A DNA stretch of 64,000 bases from Euborellia annulipes (GCA_023213315.1 JAKCPI010028289.1:1-64000); one strand, 5' to 3'. Positions 45,063-56,195 are shown, counted from the stretch's first letter. Made by a program: numbers and translations. Notes: generated from the letters alone by a model not told the origin.

Positions 45063-45269
45063 CCTTTACCATTTTATAACAGAAAATAATACAAAATTAT
45101 TAAATATGTTATGTTTTAAAAATAATAACTGAAATTAAAAGTGCGGCGTATCTGATTAGGAGTGTGGCATCTCTCCCTTTGAGTACGGGTGAGATGCCAC
45201 CCTCCCACTTGGCGCCATTAGCAGGAAACAAACCAAACAGGGGCTCATAACCTCACTAGAGGTCCTCTA

Positions 45270-45520
45270 GACCAGCGGTTTTCAAACCTTATGTTATCAC
45301 GACTCCCTTAAAAATATTTAATCGTATAACGCGGTGCGGCATCTCTCCCGGATTTACCCTACATAATTTAACAAAAATTTTTTATTATTAAACTGGAAAA
45401 ATTCCACTTTTTTCCACTGGGATGCCTGAAAAAGAAAAAAAATTAATTTTTGACATTTGAGAAAATTCAAGGTTCAAACATAGCTCCAGGGGCGGATTTA
45501 GGCATTTTCTGCCTTCAGTC
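45270..45520. repeat. Unpaired hAT-like termini
   Basis: CCAGCGGTTTTCAAACC at about 45272 and CCAGGGGCGGATTTAGGC at about 45486 both look like hAT left ends. No matching right ends with target duplication were found. Confidence 0.4.
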
Positions 45521-46237
45521 AGGGGATTGATTCTATTGCTGCGATATACTATGTTTATGGGTTTGTATTAAATTCATACATATATACAATATATGAGTAT
45601 ATTTTTTTTTTTTACAAATTTTGCCGCATCTAAAATTTCCCGCCCCTTGTCCGCCTCTTCGAAAATATGGTCCTGCATAGCTCACATTTTAAAATATTCT
45701 AGTATTTCTGAATCTTTCCCGGCAAAATGGACTAACTTATGACCGTGAATCAACAACAGGGTAAAACCCTTTAGGCTATATTTATAATTATGTCTAGTGT
45801 ATTACATTTTTGAAATTATAGGCACCTAAGTGTCAGGAGAGTAAGAGGGGATTTCAGGGTCATGGTCATTTCTTTCGGCAGAAAAAATTGCAAAAACAAA
45901 AAAATAATATTTATTATAATAATTATAATTATTTTCTTTATTTAAGTGGACTTTGCTAAGCTGAGAAAAAAAAAATATTTTCATCTTTCATCACGAATTT
46001 GTACTTTTTATCATTTATTTTGTAAAAAAAATCGCCTTTTTTACTTTGTCTATTAGCATAGTGAAGCGAGTGATTTGCCAGACATATTTAAAGACAAGAC
46101 AATTATTAATATTTTGGTTATTTTTGTTTAAAGCGAAGTTGCGTGTAAATAAAAATAATGAGTTGGCTAATTAATTATATATAAATATAAATTAATGAAT
46201 AAATACATGAAATCATTAAAAAATATAACATTTTATA

Positions 46238-46750
46238 ATATTACTTTCTCTTACCTATATAGGCCTATATTAATTTATATTGAGAAAGAAAGTATTGGGT
46301 TCATGTCAAAATTTTGATGAATTTTCACGTTTTGTGATCCCCTGAACCCAAAAAAGTGGTTTTCGCAACATGGTCTGTCTGTATTCAATTTTTAGTATGA
46401 AGGGATTGAGTTACGAAGTTGAAATTATATATTTAAATTAGGCAACCACCTGAAGCGTGAAATTAAGCTTTTAATCAAAATCGGCCAAAAAGTACTAGTA
46501 CTTTACTGATGTACTTTTTCAGTTTTTTTGAATTTTCTCAACATTCGCTCCAACGATTTAGATTAAAATTCAAAAATCAATTATTTTTTAAATGCTCTTT
46601 AAAATGTATATTCTCATTTTGTCCTTGAAATCTTATGAAGCATACTTTACTCTTGTACTTCATAGGAAAAATATGAGAAATGGGTGCCATGGCACAAAAT
46701 ATAAATATTTTTGAATGCTTATAAATTTTATATCTTGAATTCAAATTTAC
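46238..46750 (+). mobile_element. Family X copy, one of the longest
   Basis: In order: TTACTTTCTCTTACC, AGAAAGTATTGGGTTCATG, CCCTGAACCCAAAAAAGTGG, GTTGAAATTATATATTTAAA, AATCGGCCAAAAAGTACTAG, TACTTTACTGATGTACTTTT, ATTCGCTCCAACGATT, GTACTTCATAGGAAAAAT and GTGCCATGGCA. The minus-strand frame at 46577-46858 is chance. Confidence 0.8.
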
Positions 46751-46785
46751 CTTACTCTCGGAAACTAAATATATGTCGAGACGAA

Positions 46786-46872
46786 AAATCTGGTGTGACA
46801 AGCACAGAACAAAAATTTCAAGATTATAGAAAGTTGTGTGCTGTGCGACCAGTCCCACCAGATTTTTACCAT
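46786..46872. repeat. Short inverted-repeat element with TCTGGTGTGAC ends
   Basis: AAAAATCTGGTGTGACAAGC and its counterpart GACCAGTCCCACCAGATTTTT close an 87-base hairpin that also holds GTGTGCTGTGCG. The same words occur at 8965, 10085, 15170 and 48035. Confidence 0.55.
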
Positions 46873-46936
46873 CTAGGTCCTATATATTTGTAATATGAAC
46901 AAACAATATCTACATATTCACATATAACTTCTAATA

Positions 46937-47179
46937 TCATTACGATATATAAGGCACTAGCGGCTAGCTTCCTTCTGTGCCGAGCAGGACGCTGATTGGC
47001 TAGATTTACAGGAAGTGGAGCGGGAAATTTAAAATTTAAGTCAGAGAGAGAAATTTTAAAATTTCCAAATCAGCAAGAATAAATTTGATGCATTTGCTCG
47101 CCATAGGCGAGCAAGTGGGTCAAGCGAGCGAAGCTCCCGGCCAGCATTAAAGCCCGCCGAAGGCGGGCTTTGCCACTGG
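46937..47179 (+). mobile_element. Helitron-like non-autonomous element, copy 1
   Basis: It starts TCATTACGATATATAAGG after an A, and ends with the hairpin AAGCCCGCC-GAA-GGCGGGCTT followed 9 bases later by CTGG and T. A 5' TC, a 3' hairpin shortly before CTRR, and insertion between A and T are Helitron traits. The second copy is at 62526-62741. GCTCGCC-ATA-GGCGAGC is another internal hairpin. Weak similarity may continue a few bases past CTGG, which tempers the call. Confidence 0.45.
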
Positions 47180-47891
47180 TAGAATATGATGAAATTTTTT
47201 AGTAATGAATGCTGAATCCGGTTTATCATTTTTTAATGGTAGTTGAAAGATTATAAAAAAAAATAAAAATAAATTTTAATTAATTTATTTATAACTCCTG
47301 AAATATTCACATTTTTATCGTTTGTTTATCTTATTATTATTAAAAAGAAGGGGGTAATTAAAAAATTATGCGCAAAACAATATTTATTTCATAAAGTGAA
47401 TGAAGCGTGTAATTTTGTACTATCCAGTGATAAGCCGAATGAACTCGACCAATCTCTTATTGCTTTTATCTAACTCACAATCAATAAAAATAAACCGAGA
47501 AGCATTCTATTCATTTCATAACCTCGCTGGTTGCAAGTGATACGAAGTTGTCTGGAATTATATAGAGAAGAGAGGGGAAAATGAAAAATAAATTGATTCT
47601 CGCAAGGACTTAATTGTTATATTAATATATATATATAATGTAAAAAAAACTCCCCGCCTTTTTGAGAAATTTAATTATTTAATTATTAAAATGAATTGAC
47701 TTTAATTTTTCATAAGGCGACATAAAATTCAAAGCATTCCAATGGAAAAATTCATTTTCAGAAATTTCCATCTCGGAATTCGGAGACCCGGGATTCTTCA
47801 TAAGTCTATAAGGGTGCAAAATTCCATTTCGAAATGACGGGAAGTTGGTCAAAAAGAGCGTGAAAGACAGACGGGCACTCCGATATTACCT

Positions 47892-47973
47892 AAAATTAAA
47901 TATACAAATTAAACACTAGGTTATTTGTTTGAAAGGTTTTATTAATTAAAAATTAACACTTTATACGTTTATA
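47892..47973 (+). repeat. One-arm copy of repeat B ending at the predicted ribozyme cut
   Basis: AATATACAAATTAAACACTA, GGTTATTTGTTTGAAAGG and TAATTAAAAATTAACACTT match the left arm of 37411-37747. Similarity ends about eight bases past the CACTT that corresponds to the base of stem I. Confidence 0.7.
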
Positions 47974-47996
47974 CACTAGAGGCTCACTGCCTCAAG

Positions 47997-48262
47997 CAGT
48001 GGCGGATTCAGAGGTGTTTCTCGGGGGGAGGGGTGATCTGGTGTGTCTGGTCGCACAGCACAGAATTTTTTCTCAATTTCGGTAATTTAAAGGCGCATTC
48101 TGTTTTTGTTTGCCAGAATATAAATACAAATAAAATTTTTAAGAATTCTTTTTCAAAATTTTACATTAAAAATAAATTTTTTTTCGAAAAAAAGTATTTT
48201 TTTTTTCAAATCTCCGGGGGGGGGTAATTACCCCCTTTACCCCCCCCCTGTATCCGCCCTTG
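47997..48262. mobile_element. hAT-type MITE, 10035 family, 7 of 8 target duplication
   Basis: Left CAGTGGCGGATTCAGAGG, right inverted CAAGGGCGGATACAGG. Flanks GCCTCAAG and GCCTCTAG. Interior matches 10035-10313 throughout (GATCTGGTGTGTCTGG, GGCGCATTCTG, TTTGCCAGAATATAAATAC). The plus-strand frame at 48033-48227 is chance. Confidence 0.88.
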
Positions 48263-49176
48263 GCCTCTAGAGTATTTACATTATATGTTATTGGTTGGCT
48301 AGCCTAGCTACGCCAGTGAAATTAGTTAATGAGTCAGCTTCATTTTCCAATGAAAAATAATTTAATTTGCAAATTGAGATGCTGGTTTTTTCCCTATTTG
48401 GAATTTTGAGAGATTTTTTCATCAATGTGCAAGTACAGGTTGGCAAGAACTCAATTTGTTTGTTAAGTGACCATCATTTGCGATCGCGCAATCGCGCAAT
48501 ACTTGATAACCTACTTAGTCAATAGCCGGCTTCTCAATTTCTCTATCAAAATAGTCGATGGGATGGATTAATTCATAAATTTGTACGAAGATTTTGTTTG
48601 TATTAACTTTCTTAATTCATTGAGATTTATGAAATGATAAATTTGATTGGATTTCTATGTCAAGGGTAATATAATTACAGTAATTTAAACTTTTGATTTT
48701 TCAATGTTAAATTTTTTTAAATCTTTTTTTTTCAAATGTAACACAAGTTTGAAGAAGGAAAGGGATCATTTTTCTACTTATCTCAAATCAAATAAGATTG
48801 ACCTCAAGATAAACTCATACAAAAAAACCATATGGACATATAACCGGACCTTGTAATTTAGAAAACGAAGAATAGGGCTCAATATGAGAAAAAATCTTAA
48901 TAAGTTCAACTTGACACTATTGTTAAGAAACGTTTCATGATCAATGGAGGAAATGAAACTTTTAGAGAGCTCAAAAACCCTGTCCCCAGGCGGCAAGTCT
49001 TAGGGGGTAAATAATAGTGACATGAGTTTTCATTCTTTAACGAAATATCCCTAAATATATTATTTTTTCAGGGGGTTTTTTTTAATATTTTTTTTCTTCC
49101 ACTCCTCAAATTTGGAAAAAAAAAATAACAACATTTTTTTGGGGAAAAAAAAATCATTCGACAAATAAATTAAAAA

Positions 49177-49177
<1 letters not shown>

Positions 49178-49216
<39 letters not shown>

Positions 49217-49260
49217 GTGGGCCTCTTCTTTAAATGAATGAATGGATTTGGATCTTTTTC

Positions 49261-49295
<35 letters not shown>

Positions 49296-49430
49296 CTTTT
49301 AGGTGGGGCTTGTGGGAGGAGTAAGGGGGGTGCTGGGTGTTATTGTGTTTTTTATTTTTAAAAAAAAATAGGGGAGAAAAAAAAAAAAAAAAAAAAAAAA
49401 ATAAAATGGGGGGGGGGGGGGGGTGTAGGC
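49178..49430. repeat. Homopolymer-rich block
   Basis: Successive runs: about 30 T ending near 49211, about 27 T after 49266, about 24 A after 49378, and a 16-base G run near 49408. The 78-codon frame here is a direct translation of these runs. Either a fragile low-complexity site or sequencing error. Confidence 0.75.
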
Positions 49431-49910
49431 GAACAAACATATACATACATACATAGTATCAAACTCGACAGCAAGAGCAGAGCTGAAACTGAACGGAACT
49501 AATCGAAATATTAATGATTGGGATTGTGATTTGTAAAATTATATGTTTTTTACTTTCTCTAACATATACTAGTATATTTGGTAGAAGATATTATTTCGAG
49601 TCGAGAAAAGGAAACAAAGTAAACACCTCCCAAACAGAATTGAAAAAGGACACCGAGTAAAATGCTACAAGTATTTAAATAAACATTGATATCGCGAGCA
49701 TTGATATCTTTACGTCGCTCGCGCGCTGCCGAGGACGCTAACTTTGAACTAATGTAGCGTCTGAACTATAAAAGAGATCTATCTCTCTTTCCTTTTGGAA
49801 TTACATGCACCAACTCTCCCTCTACAAGATTATAAGGGACTGAAGTCATTCTGTGACTATCATTTTTTTCGATTTTTGGCCAACTTTTTTCAAATCTAGT
49901 GCGTGGGGCA

Positions 49911-50170
49911 AAAATAAATACTTTTGCGTATTATTGATTATATAAAAATTGCATTCATGGAATGCTCAGCTATTGGGTCTTATTGGATGGGTAAAATTAA
50001 CGATTTGCAAAACATCTGTTGATTATACTCCATATCACTGGGATCGAAATATCAACAAATAAACGGATAATACGCAAAAGTATTTATTTTTGGCCGATGG
50101 TCCTTAGAATTTAATTGATTTTCCTTACGGCCATCTACAAACAATTAACTATAGTTTATTTGAATTTAAT
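49911..50170. repeat. Repeat D relative, core deleted
   Basis: Left AAATAAATACTTTTGCGTAT mirrors right ATACGCAAAAGTATTTATTT. AAAACATCTGTTG, CACTGGGATCGAAATATC, GATGGTCCTTAGAAT and TTGATTTTCCTTACGG match 31560-31740. The CTGAGGATGATTCC half of the motif is deleted, leaving only the GAAATATC side. Confidence 0.7.
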
Positions 50171-50218
50171 ACAATTTTTAACTAGAAAATCTCTAGATGT
50201 ACGATTCTTTATGATTGT

Positions 50219-50265
50219 ATCTGATGAAGGTCACAAAACGAGTAACCGAAAAAAAGTAAATAAAC
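50219..50265 (+). other. Degenerate hammerhead-like motif
   Basis: ATCTGATGAAGGTCAC, then GTAACCGAAAAAAAG: CTGATGA at 50222-50228, extra A, stem GGT/ACC, GAAA at 50253, no clear stem III. The class resembles the other motifs in this window but this copy is eroded. Confidence 0.3.
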
Positions 50266-50784
50266 AAACCAACATTAGGCTAAAAATATAATTTATTTAT
50301 TAATGATTGGGAAAATTTCAATTCCAATATCTCATCAATCATTCATCCATGAATTGACGTGTTCTATATGCCTCTATTAGCCTTCGCCTTTTTTAAAAAG
50401 GTAATCCCCCCCCACCAGAAATTCCATCTTATTATGTAAAATTCTTCACACGTTTAAAAAAAATTCTTTGAATATTCGTAGAGAGTAAAATGAGGTTCTA
50501 TATCTCTAACCTAAAACCCCCATCGGAAAATTTTCTTCACCCTGGAAAAATCCATCAGAGTTCATGCGTTACAAACACAAACAAACGGTTAGATAAACTT
50601 AATCTATTATATATTCAATAATATTTATAGTATTGAAAATATGTGCTTTGGGGGGGGGAGATCTGTAATAATTAAGAGATTATAAATTAATTGGGAATAT
50701 AGAAAATCCAGTCGATTTGAAGATTATATTATACATACAGAAACTGGTAAAATCCGGGGCGTATATAAGGGGAAGAGCATAAAG

Positions 50785-51240
50785 GAATTGAGCTGCCGGA
50801 TTGAAATTTTATATTTGATTTAGGTACCCTCCCGGACACTGAAAATAAGCTTTTGAACAAAATCGGCCGAAAAGTACTAGTACTTTACTGATGTACTTTT
50901 TCAGTTTTTTTCGATTTTCCCAAAATTCGCTCCAACGATTTTGTTTAAAATTCATAAATCAATTATTTTTTAATCCTCTTTAAAATGTATATTCTCATTT
51001 TGCCGTTGAAATCTTTTGAAGCACACTTTACTCTTATACTTCATAGGAAAGATAGGAGAGGTGCCATGGCAACAGAATATAAATCTTTTTCTCTTTAGAT
51101 TTAAATTCATATAGGCCTAAATCAACTATTTTTCATATGCTCTTTAAAAAGTATATCAATAAAAGTGAAAATTGTTTGAAGTATTCTTTACTGAAGTACG
51201 TTCACTAGCCTATCAAATTTCCTAGAAATATTAATTTTTT
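50785..51240 (+). mobile_element. Family X copy
   Basis: TTGAAATTTTATATTTGATT, AATCGGCCGAAAAGTACTAG, TACTTTACTGATGTACTTTT, AAATTCGCTCCAACGATTTT, CTTCATAGGAAAGATAGGAG and GTGCCATGGCAACAG in family order. The 5' terminal ACTTTCTCTTA is missing. Confidence 0.8.
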
Positions 51241-51484
51241 TAACTTGGTTCAATGTCTTTTCAATTACTCATAAAACTTTTGGTCTTCAACATTATGGGG
51301 AAAACTACTGATCACGTTCCGAGAAGCCGCCCGCCAGGGCCAAGTTGTGAAAGGCGAGGCGAACTTGTAATTAATAAAATTGATCTTCGAATGATAAATT
51401 TGGATTTAAAACCACTCGGCATCAATTACATCAAATTCTCTTCTCGGTGATTAGTTAATTATTTTATTTAATAATTTTGTGAGT

Positions 51485-51612
51485 ATGTTTTATTGTTGGT
51501 GGGCCAAACGCCCCATGGTCTCCGGGAATCGAACCCAGAATTTGCTGCCTATTCGGGTTAACAGTGTGCTTTCCTTTGCACCAGGCCACCGGACCCTTGA
51601 CCAATCCCTAAT
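51485..51612 (-). mobile_element. tRNA-like element S2
   Basis: Minus strand: GGCCTGGTGCAAAGGAAAGC, TTCTGGGTTCGATTCCCGGA, GACCATGGGGCGTTTGG and an end near AATAAAACATACTC. It matches 40030-40172 along its length. The plus-strand frame just upstream (51253) is unrelated and unsupported. Confidence 0.65.
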
Positions 51613-52056
51613 TATGTATTGTAGTTTGAAGTGAGAAATCGTTAAAGAAAAATTTCTCGTTTGTCAGCCGCTTTTTAAAACAGTAGGGGGGACAGACACC
51701 TTTGTCTGCTCTAGCACTCTACTGTAAGCTACTCTTATCAGAGATCGCGGGATTAATTATAGTTAAATTATTTTATTTTATTACAAAACTTCTCCGCTTT
51801 TCTTGGACCTATCTGCTTGTGTGAACTCTCGCCTATCTATATCAAGTTTCCGATGTAGTGATTGACCTCTATTTAGAAAAACATCGATATTTTTTGTTAG
51901 AAAAATTTGTTTGTTTTGAAATCATTAGATGTGAAAGTATTGTGATTTCAATAAAACAAAATACCAGTAAAAATATGAATTGAAAAACAAATTCCTATAT
52001 CTTGAAATACAATATAACGGAATATTTTTTTAACAAGCTTAGATTAATTAGTATCT

Positions 52057-52103
52057 TCTTCTTCCCTTGCATAATCTTGTGGTGCGGGGTTAGCAAATTA
52101 ATT
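52057..52103 (-). repeat. Family R SINE 3' end
   Basis: Minus strand: TAACCCCGCACCACAAG, then GAAGAAGAAGATAC, matching the tail of 3695-3941. Confidence 0.5.
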
Positions 52104-52306
52104 TAAAATTAATTTTACAGAGCCCCGTCCGAGAGTAAAAACAACCCGACCCGTTGGCGATTAAGTACCAGGGGGGGGTGCAAAATAACACAAAGGAAAT
52201 GGAAAGAATGTCAAGCTTTGCTCGGACTACTCCTGGTTGCCATCCAAGTACTTGCAAGATATGACCCCTGAGGGAGTGAGAGTATTGATAGGATAATAGT
52301 ATACTT

Positions 52307-53046
52307 TGCCTTGATCAAAGAGTTTCAGGAATTTATTAAGAAAAAGTAAATTAAAAATACAAGGACTGCAACGCACTTATTGACATAAGCCCTTGAACGA
52401 TTGTCTTAACATTTTTGATACTCGGTTTTCGGTATGGTCTTCGATTCTTTCATTATCTCCCCGGAGCCGTGTTTTTTCAAGTCGACTGAACAAGAAGAAC
52501 TCCTAGAGAGTCAACTAACGATAACAACGTTAATACGGTGCAAAATCCACAAATTATTTGCCCACAAATACGGTATTTTTTGGGCTTCATGCAAATACCT
52601 CATAACTCCCATATAATACTCGTTGTTAACTGTCTGACCTTCTGAGTATGCAAAACACCATTGTAGTTGTAACCCATAAAACTCGTGAGCTTCGCCTTCC
52701 AAAAAAACGTGCGTTTTTCGGTCTTGGCTCATTCGTTGTACGCCATTCACTCGCTTGATATCTAAATTTTTCTATCATTTTCAAGGTCTTCTAGTCGATG
52801 CATCCATTTTTAATGCAAAATTTAATACAAACTCGTAGATACAAAGTCGATTCCATTTTTTAAATTAGAAATCACACACAGAGGTACTAAAGAGGATGTA
52901 ATTTTTACAAATATGCTGTGGCGCTGAAATTTTGAAGTAATGATTATGACAGATGTGCAACCTAACAGAAGATAAAGAACTAAAATCGAGTAACTGAGCT
53001 GCTCTCAGAGTGGTCGTTCCTGAAACTTTTTGATCAAGATGATATT
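52307..53046 (-). mobile_element. Deleted mariner element
   Basis: Terminal inverted repeats TTGATCAAAGAGTTTCAGGA (52311-52330) and, inverted, TTGATCAAAAAGTTTCAGGA (ends about 53036). About 740 bp long, where mariners are usually near 1.3 kb. It carries the transposase remnant listed next. TA flanks are likely but not certain. Confidence 0.75.
52340..52855 (-). pseudogene. Mariner (Mos-like) transposase remnant
   Basis: Minus strand starts at an ATG at 52855 (MESTLYLRVCIKFC, then NGCI), equivalent to the N-terminal helix-turn-helix. After a large deletion it continues QASEWRTTNEPRPK, then in a shifted frame GQTVNNEYYMGVMRYLHEAQ, LWANNLWILHRIN, a stop, and IPKTEYQKC. NNEYYxxVMRxLxEA and LWxNNxWILHxxN are mariner signatures. 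The second catalytic Asp should follow WILHH; here Arg-Ile-Asn occupies that place. Non-functional. Confidence 0.85.
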
Positions 53047-53364
53047 ATAAAATAAACTAACAATACATACTAAAAGAATCAAGCTAACCTCTAGCCTCTC
53101 GAAGAAAATGCGATACTTCTACCTTTGTGCTAAGGTCGGAAGCCACAAGCTAACAAAATTATATTGTTATTGTTCAGATCGCAAATCATCGGTAATATAA
53201 TAATAATATCTCATAGAGAAGACCAGGATCAACCAGAATAAAAAGCATCTTCATTTTTTTTTTTTATCTTTGAGATAAATTTATTATCTCATCACCAGTC
53301 AAATTATTAGCATGAAATAAGTCATTAACATATATACCTTCTGTATATTAGCCTAATTCAATTA

Positions 53365-53446
53365 TAATGAATAATTTATACAATGCAATTGGTTGAATGA
53401 ATGTCAATGTGAGTTCATTCAAGTTATAAATTATTCATTATAATAA
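53365..53446. repeat. Short inverted repeat
   Basis: ATTATAATGAATAATTTATA and TATAAATTATTCATTATAAT are perfect 20-base inverses around 41 bases. Confidence 0.6.
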
Positions 53447-53487
53447 TAATACAAATGTTATATTTGTTTATAACTAACTTGATACGA

Positions 53488-53560
53488 AATAATTTGATCC
53501 GAGTCTCCGAGTCCAATTTTGATTCCAGTATAAAATGACCTTAAATGCCGAAATGACTAA
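53488..53560 (+). repeat. SINE S1-like 3' fragment
   Basis: AAAATGACCTTAAATGCCGA matches the end of the S1 body. The upstream part is diverged. Confidence 0.35.
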
Positions 53561-54837
53561 AAAATGTCTCGGTATATGTTGCAAATCTTGTCTAGTTCAC
53601 ATTTGTTGCTTGATTAGGCCAGAGGCATTCATTTTTTTTTTCTTCCTGGATTATGCAAGAACCAATGACTAGCAAGATAATCTTCCTTTCCAAGCTGAAC
53701 AAGTTTGTCTTCGCTGGTTGCTCGAAACTTAACGTTACTCGATTCTTATTGAATAAACCAAACCACTTTCACTCTTTTCTATCTCAATTTGAAAAGAAAA
53801 TTTTTTTTTTCCTATGATTGATTTAATTTGGACCATTGGTGATTTAATAATAATTATAATAATTTTACCCTAAACGTTAGGATTTAATTTAGCTAAAGAA
53901 AAAGATTAATGGCAAAAATATAAAAGAAATCATATTGCATAACATAAGATGACTTAACACAATTCTGATAAAAAAGTTCAAATCTCTTCCTATTCCCTAT
54001 TTATTTCATTTGTTATCGTTTCAAATTAAGATAAATTTTTTTTTAAATATTATCAAACGATAATTAACATACATTAATTATATCAACATTAAAAAAATTA
54101 AATATTTAAATTTTTTTATTCAATATTATTATTTCGTTAAATTGTAATAGTAAAGCAAGATCAAGTAAGAAACCTTTTGCATTGTAGGTCTGGTAATTCT
54201 CATTTTTAAATACTGAATGAATTAGGTAAGTGGTAGGGTCTTTTGACGGGGGACCGGGCAAGTGGGCAGGAGAATATTCTCCCCGCCCTGTATTTAAAAA
54301 AAAAAATTTTTTTATTAAAATTAATGAAAAATCTCGATATTTTAAAATATAGTTATATATTCTAATCTATATAACAAAATTTGTTTTAAATATTTTGACT
54401 TCTAATAAATAATCTCTTTTATAAATACGTATAAAGAGAGAACTGACTGACCAAGTGATGATCAGCGCATGGCCTAAAATACAAAAGCTAGAAAGCTGAA
54501 TTTGCCATATAGATTACGTTTGTTACGTAGGTATGGTTTAAGAAGCGATTTTTCGAAATTTCGATTTTACAATTTTTTACAATTTCGTAAATTACTTTAT
54601 TTAGGATGAGATATCTCGAGAGGGATTTCGATGGTTTTGAATTTAAGACCCTAAAAATATTTAGTGCCAAAATTGGATAACCAATTACAGCAAACTCATT
54701 CTCCTTTTGAAAGTTAAAACTTTATATAAAAAGTAGTTAAGTAATTTCTGAAGTTTTTTTTTTTTTTTTTTTAAGTTCTAAACTTTTTTCAATATATTTT
54801 TTTAATTTTAATTTTAATTTCAATGTTTCTTTTTCTA

Positions 54838-55214
54838 AATAAAGAGCATCAAAAAAATAGTTGATATATGAATTTTAATCAAAATCGTTGCAGCAAATTT
54901 TGAGAAAATCACAAAAAACTGAAAAAGTTCATCAATAAAGTACTAGAATCTTTTGGCGGATTTTGTTTAAAAGTCTATTACACGAGTTCGGGGGGGGACC
55001 TAATTTAAATATAAAATTTCAACCTCGTAGCTCATTTCCTTCACGGTTAAAAATGTCCAAACACACAGACAGACCAATTTGCGGGACCCACTTTTTTAGA
55101 CTCAGGGAACCTCAAAACGTATATCCATCAAAATCTCGACATCGAATTTTTGACATGATCGTAATACTTTCTCTCTCTATATATTTCATATATAGGGTAA
55201 GAGAAAGTAAAAAA
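54838..55214 (-). mobile_element. Family X copy with intact outer end
   Basis: TAAAGAGCATC, GATATATGAATTTTAATC, AATAAAGTACTAGAATC, TTTCAACCTCGTAGCTCA, GACTCAGGGAACCTCAAAAC, AAATCTCGACATCGAATTTT, ATGATCGTAATACTTTCTCT and GGGTAAGAGAAAGTAAAAAA. The plus-strand frame at 54963-55235 is chance. Confidence 0.8.
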
Positions 55215-55364
55215 GTGTTATTTAATAATATTTAATTTATTTATTTGAAAATTGTTTAAAATTTACAATAAATGGAAATAAAAAAGAAAAATTTAAAATT
55301 TTTTTAATAAATAAAATTTAAAACAAAAATTTATATAAATAAAAATAAAAATTATTATATTATG

Positions 55365-55772
55365 CTCCCTCTCTTCTTTAACTATTACCATGGTCTATTC
55401 TCTGCCGAATTAAGATCAATTATCCCACCCAATGCAACATATTCACGGAACACAAGAGAGGCATCTTCCCCCAGCATCCCTAAACTGTCCATCTCTCAAC
55501 TAATAGAACTAGTCAATTCCAATCTTCCTTTGTCCCCATGACCTCCCGTGATAGGAATAAGCTCCCTGCGTCTATCTTCCCCAAATCCTACAATCTTCAG
55601 ACTTTCAAGTCTAATCTCAACAGACATCTCCTCAGTTCCCGCAGTTGAGTTCCCCTTTTATGCTTCTCCTTTATTTATTTATTTTTTTAAGTATATTCTT
55701 CCTGTCTGCATGGGACCACTGGTCATTATAGGTCTTCGGACCTTATGCATTACAAAAAAAAAAAATAAAAAT
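55365..55772 (+). mobile_element. LINE 3' end with reverse-transcriptase ORF tail
   Basis: In the plus strand the end of an ORF2-type protein reads RDRNKLPASIFPKSYNLQTF, KSNLNRHLLSSRS and stops at 55646-55648. The pattern of Asn-Lys-Leu-Pro followed by spaced Phe-Lys and a final Arg-His-Leu is typical of the C-terminus of jockey/CR1-like non-LTR elements. A 3' untranslated part with GGGACCACTGGTCATTATAG and GGTCTTCGGACC leads to an A-rich tail. The 5' side is truncated and frameshifted, as usual for LINE copies. The 87-codon frame at 55548 is an overlapping wrong frame. Confidence 0.7.
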
Positions 55773-56195
55773 TATACTTTATATTATTATTTTTACATAC
55801 TATTATTATAATATTAATATATAATATATAATATAATTAGTATTCTTAATAATACGGTATAGTTGAAAATAATCTTTTAAATAAAATTATTATTATATAT
55901 TGTTTATTATGTGGTACTTAATTTTCTAAAAAATGATTTTAAAGTGAAATGAGATCGATCGGGGATAGCTTGTATTTTTTGGACAAAATAATCATAGGTA
56001 AGTTTCGAGAAAAAAAAAACATTCAAGTTTTACTAATATCGATGTTGTCTATTTAATGACGGCATCGAAGTCACCCCATAGTATTTGTTCTAGTAGCCAA
56101 TTAATAGTACATAGTGTATGTTAGAATATTTTAAATATAACATTAATATATTAATATAACAATAATATTATTAATTTATATATATTTTTTTTCAG

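Larger units (their letters stand above)
32568..56195 (+). other. Proposed intron 1, about 23.6 kb, transposon-filled
   Basis: It starts GTAAGT and ends TATATTTTTTTTTCAG. It contains two mariner relics, a pogo relic, a LINE end, at least six hAT-type MITEs, four family X copies and several fold-backs, but no other convincing exon. Stretches with nothing recognised include about 32600-34220, 35240-36500, 38700-39280, 42740-43400, 48280-49170 and 53570-54830. Confidence 0.5.

Noticed and set aside
46577..46858. 93-codon minus-strand frame
   Set aside because: Lies across family X and the 87-base hairpin; other family X copies do not keep it open.
49210..49446. 78-codon frame rich in Phe and Lys
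   Set aside because: Direct translation of T and A homopolymers.
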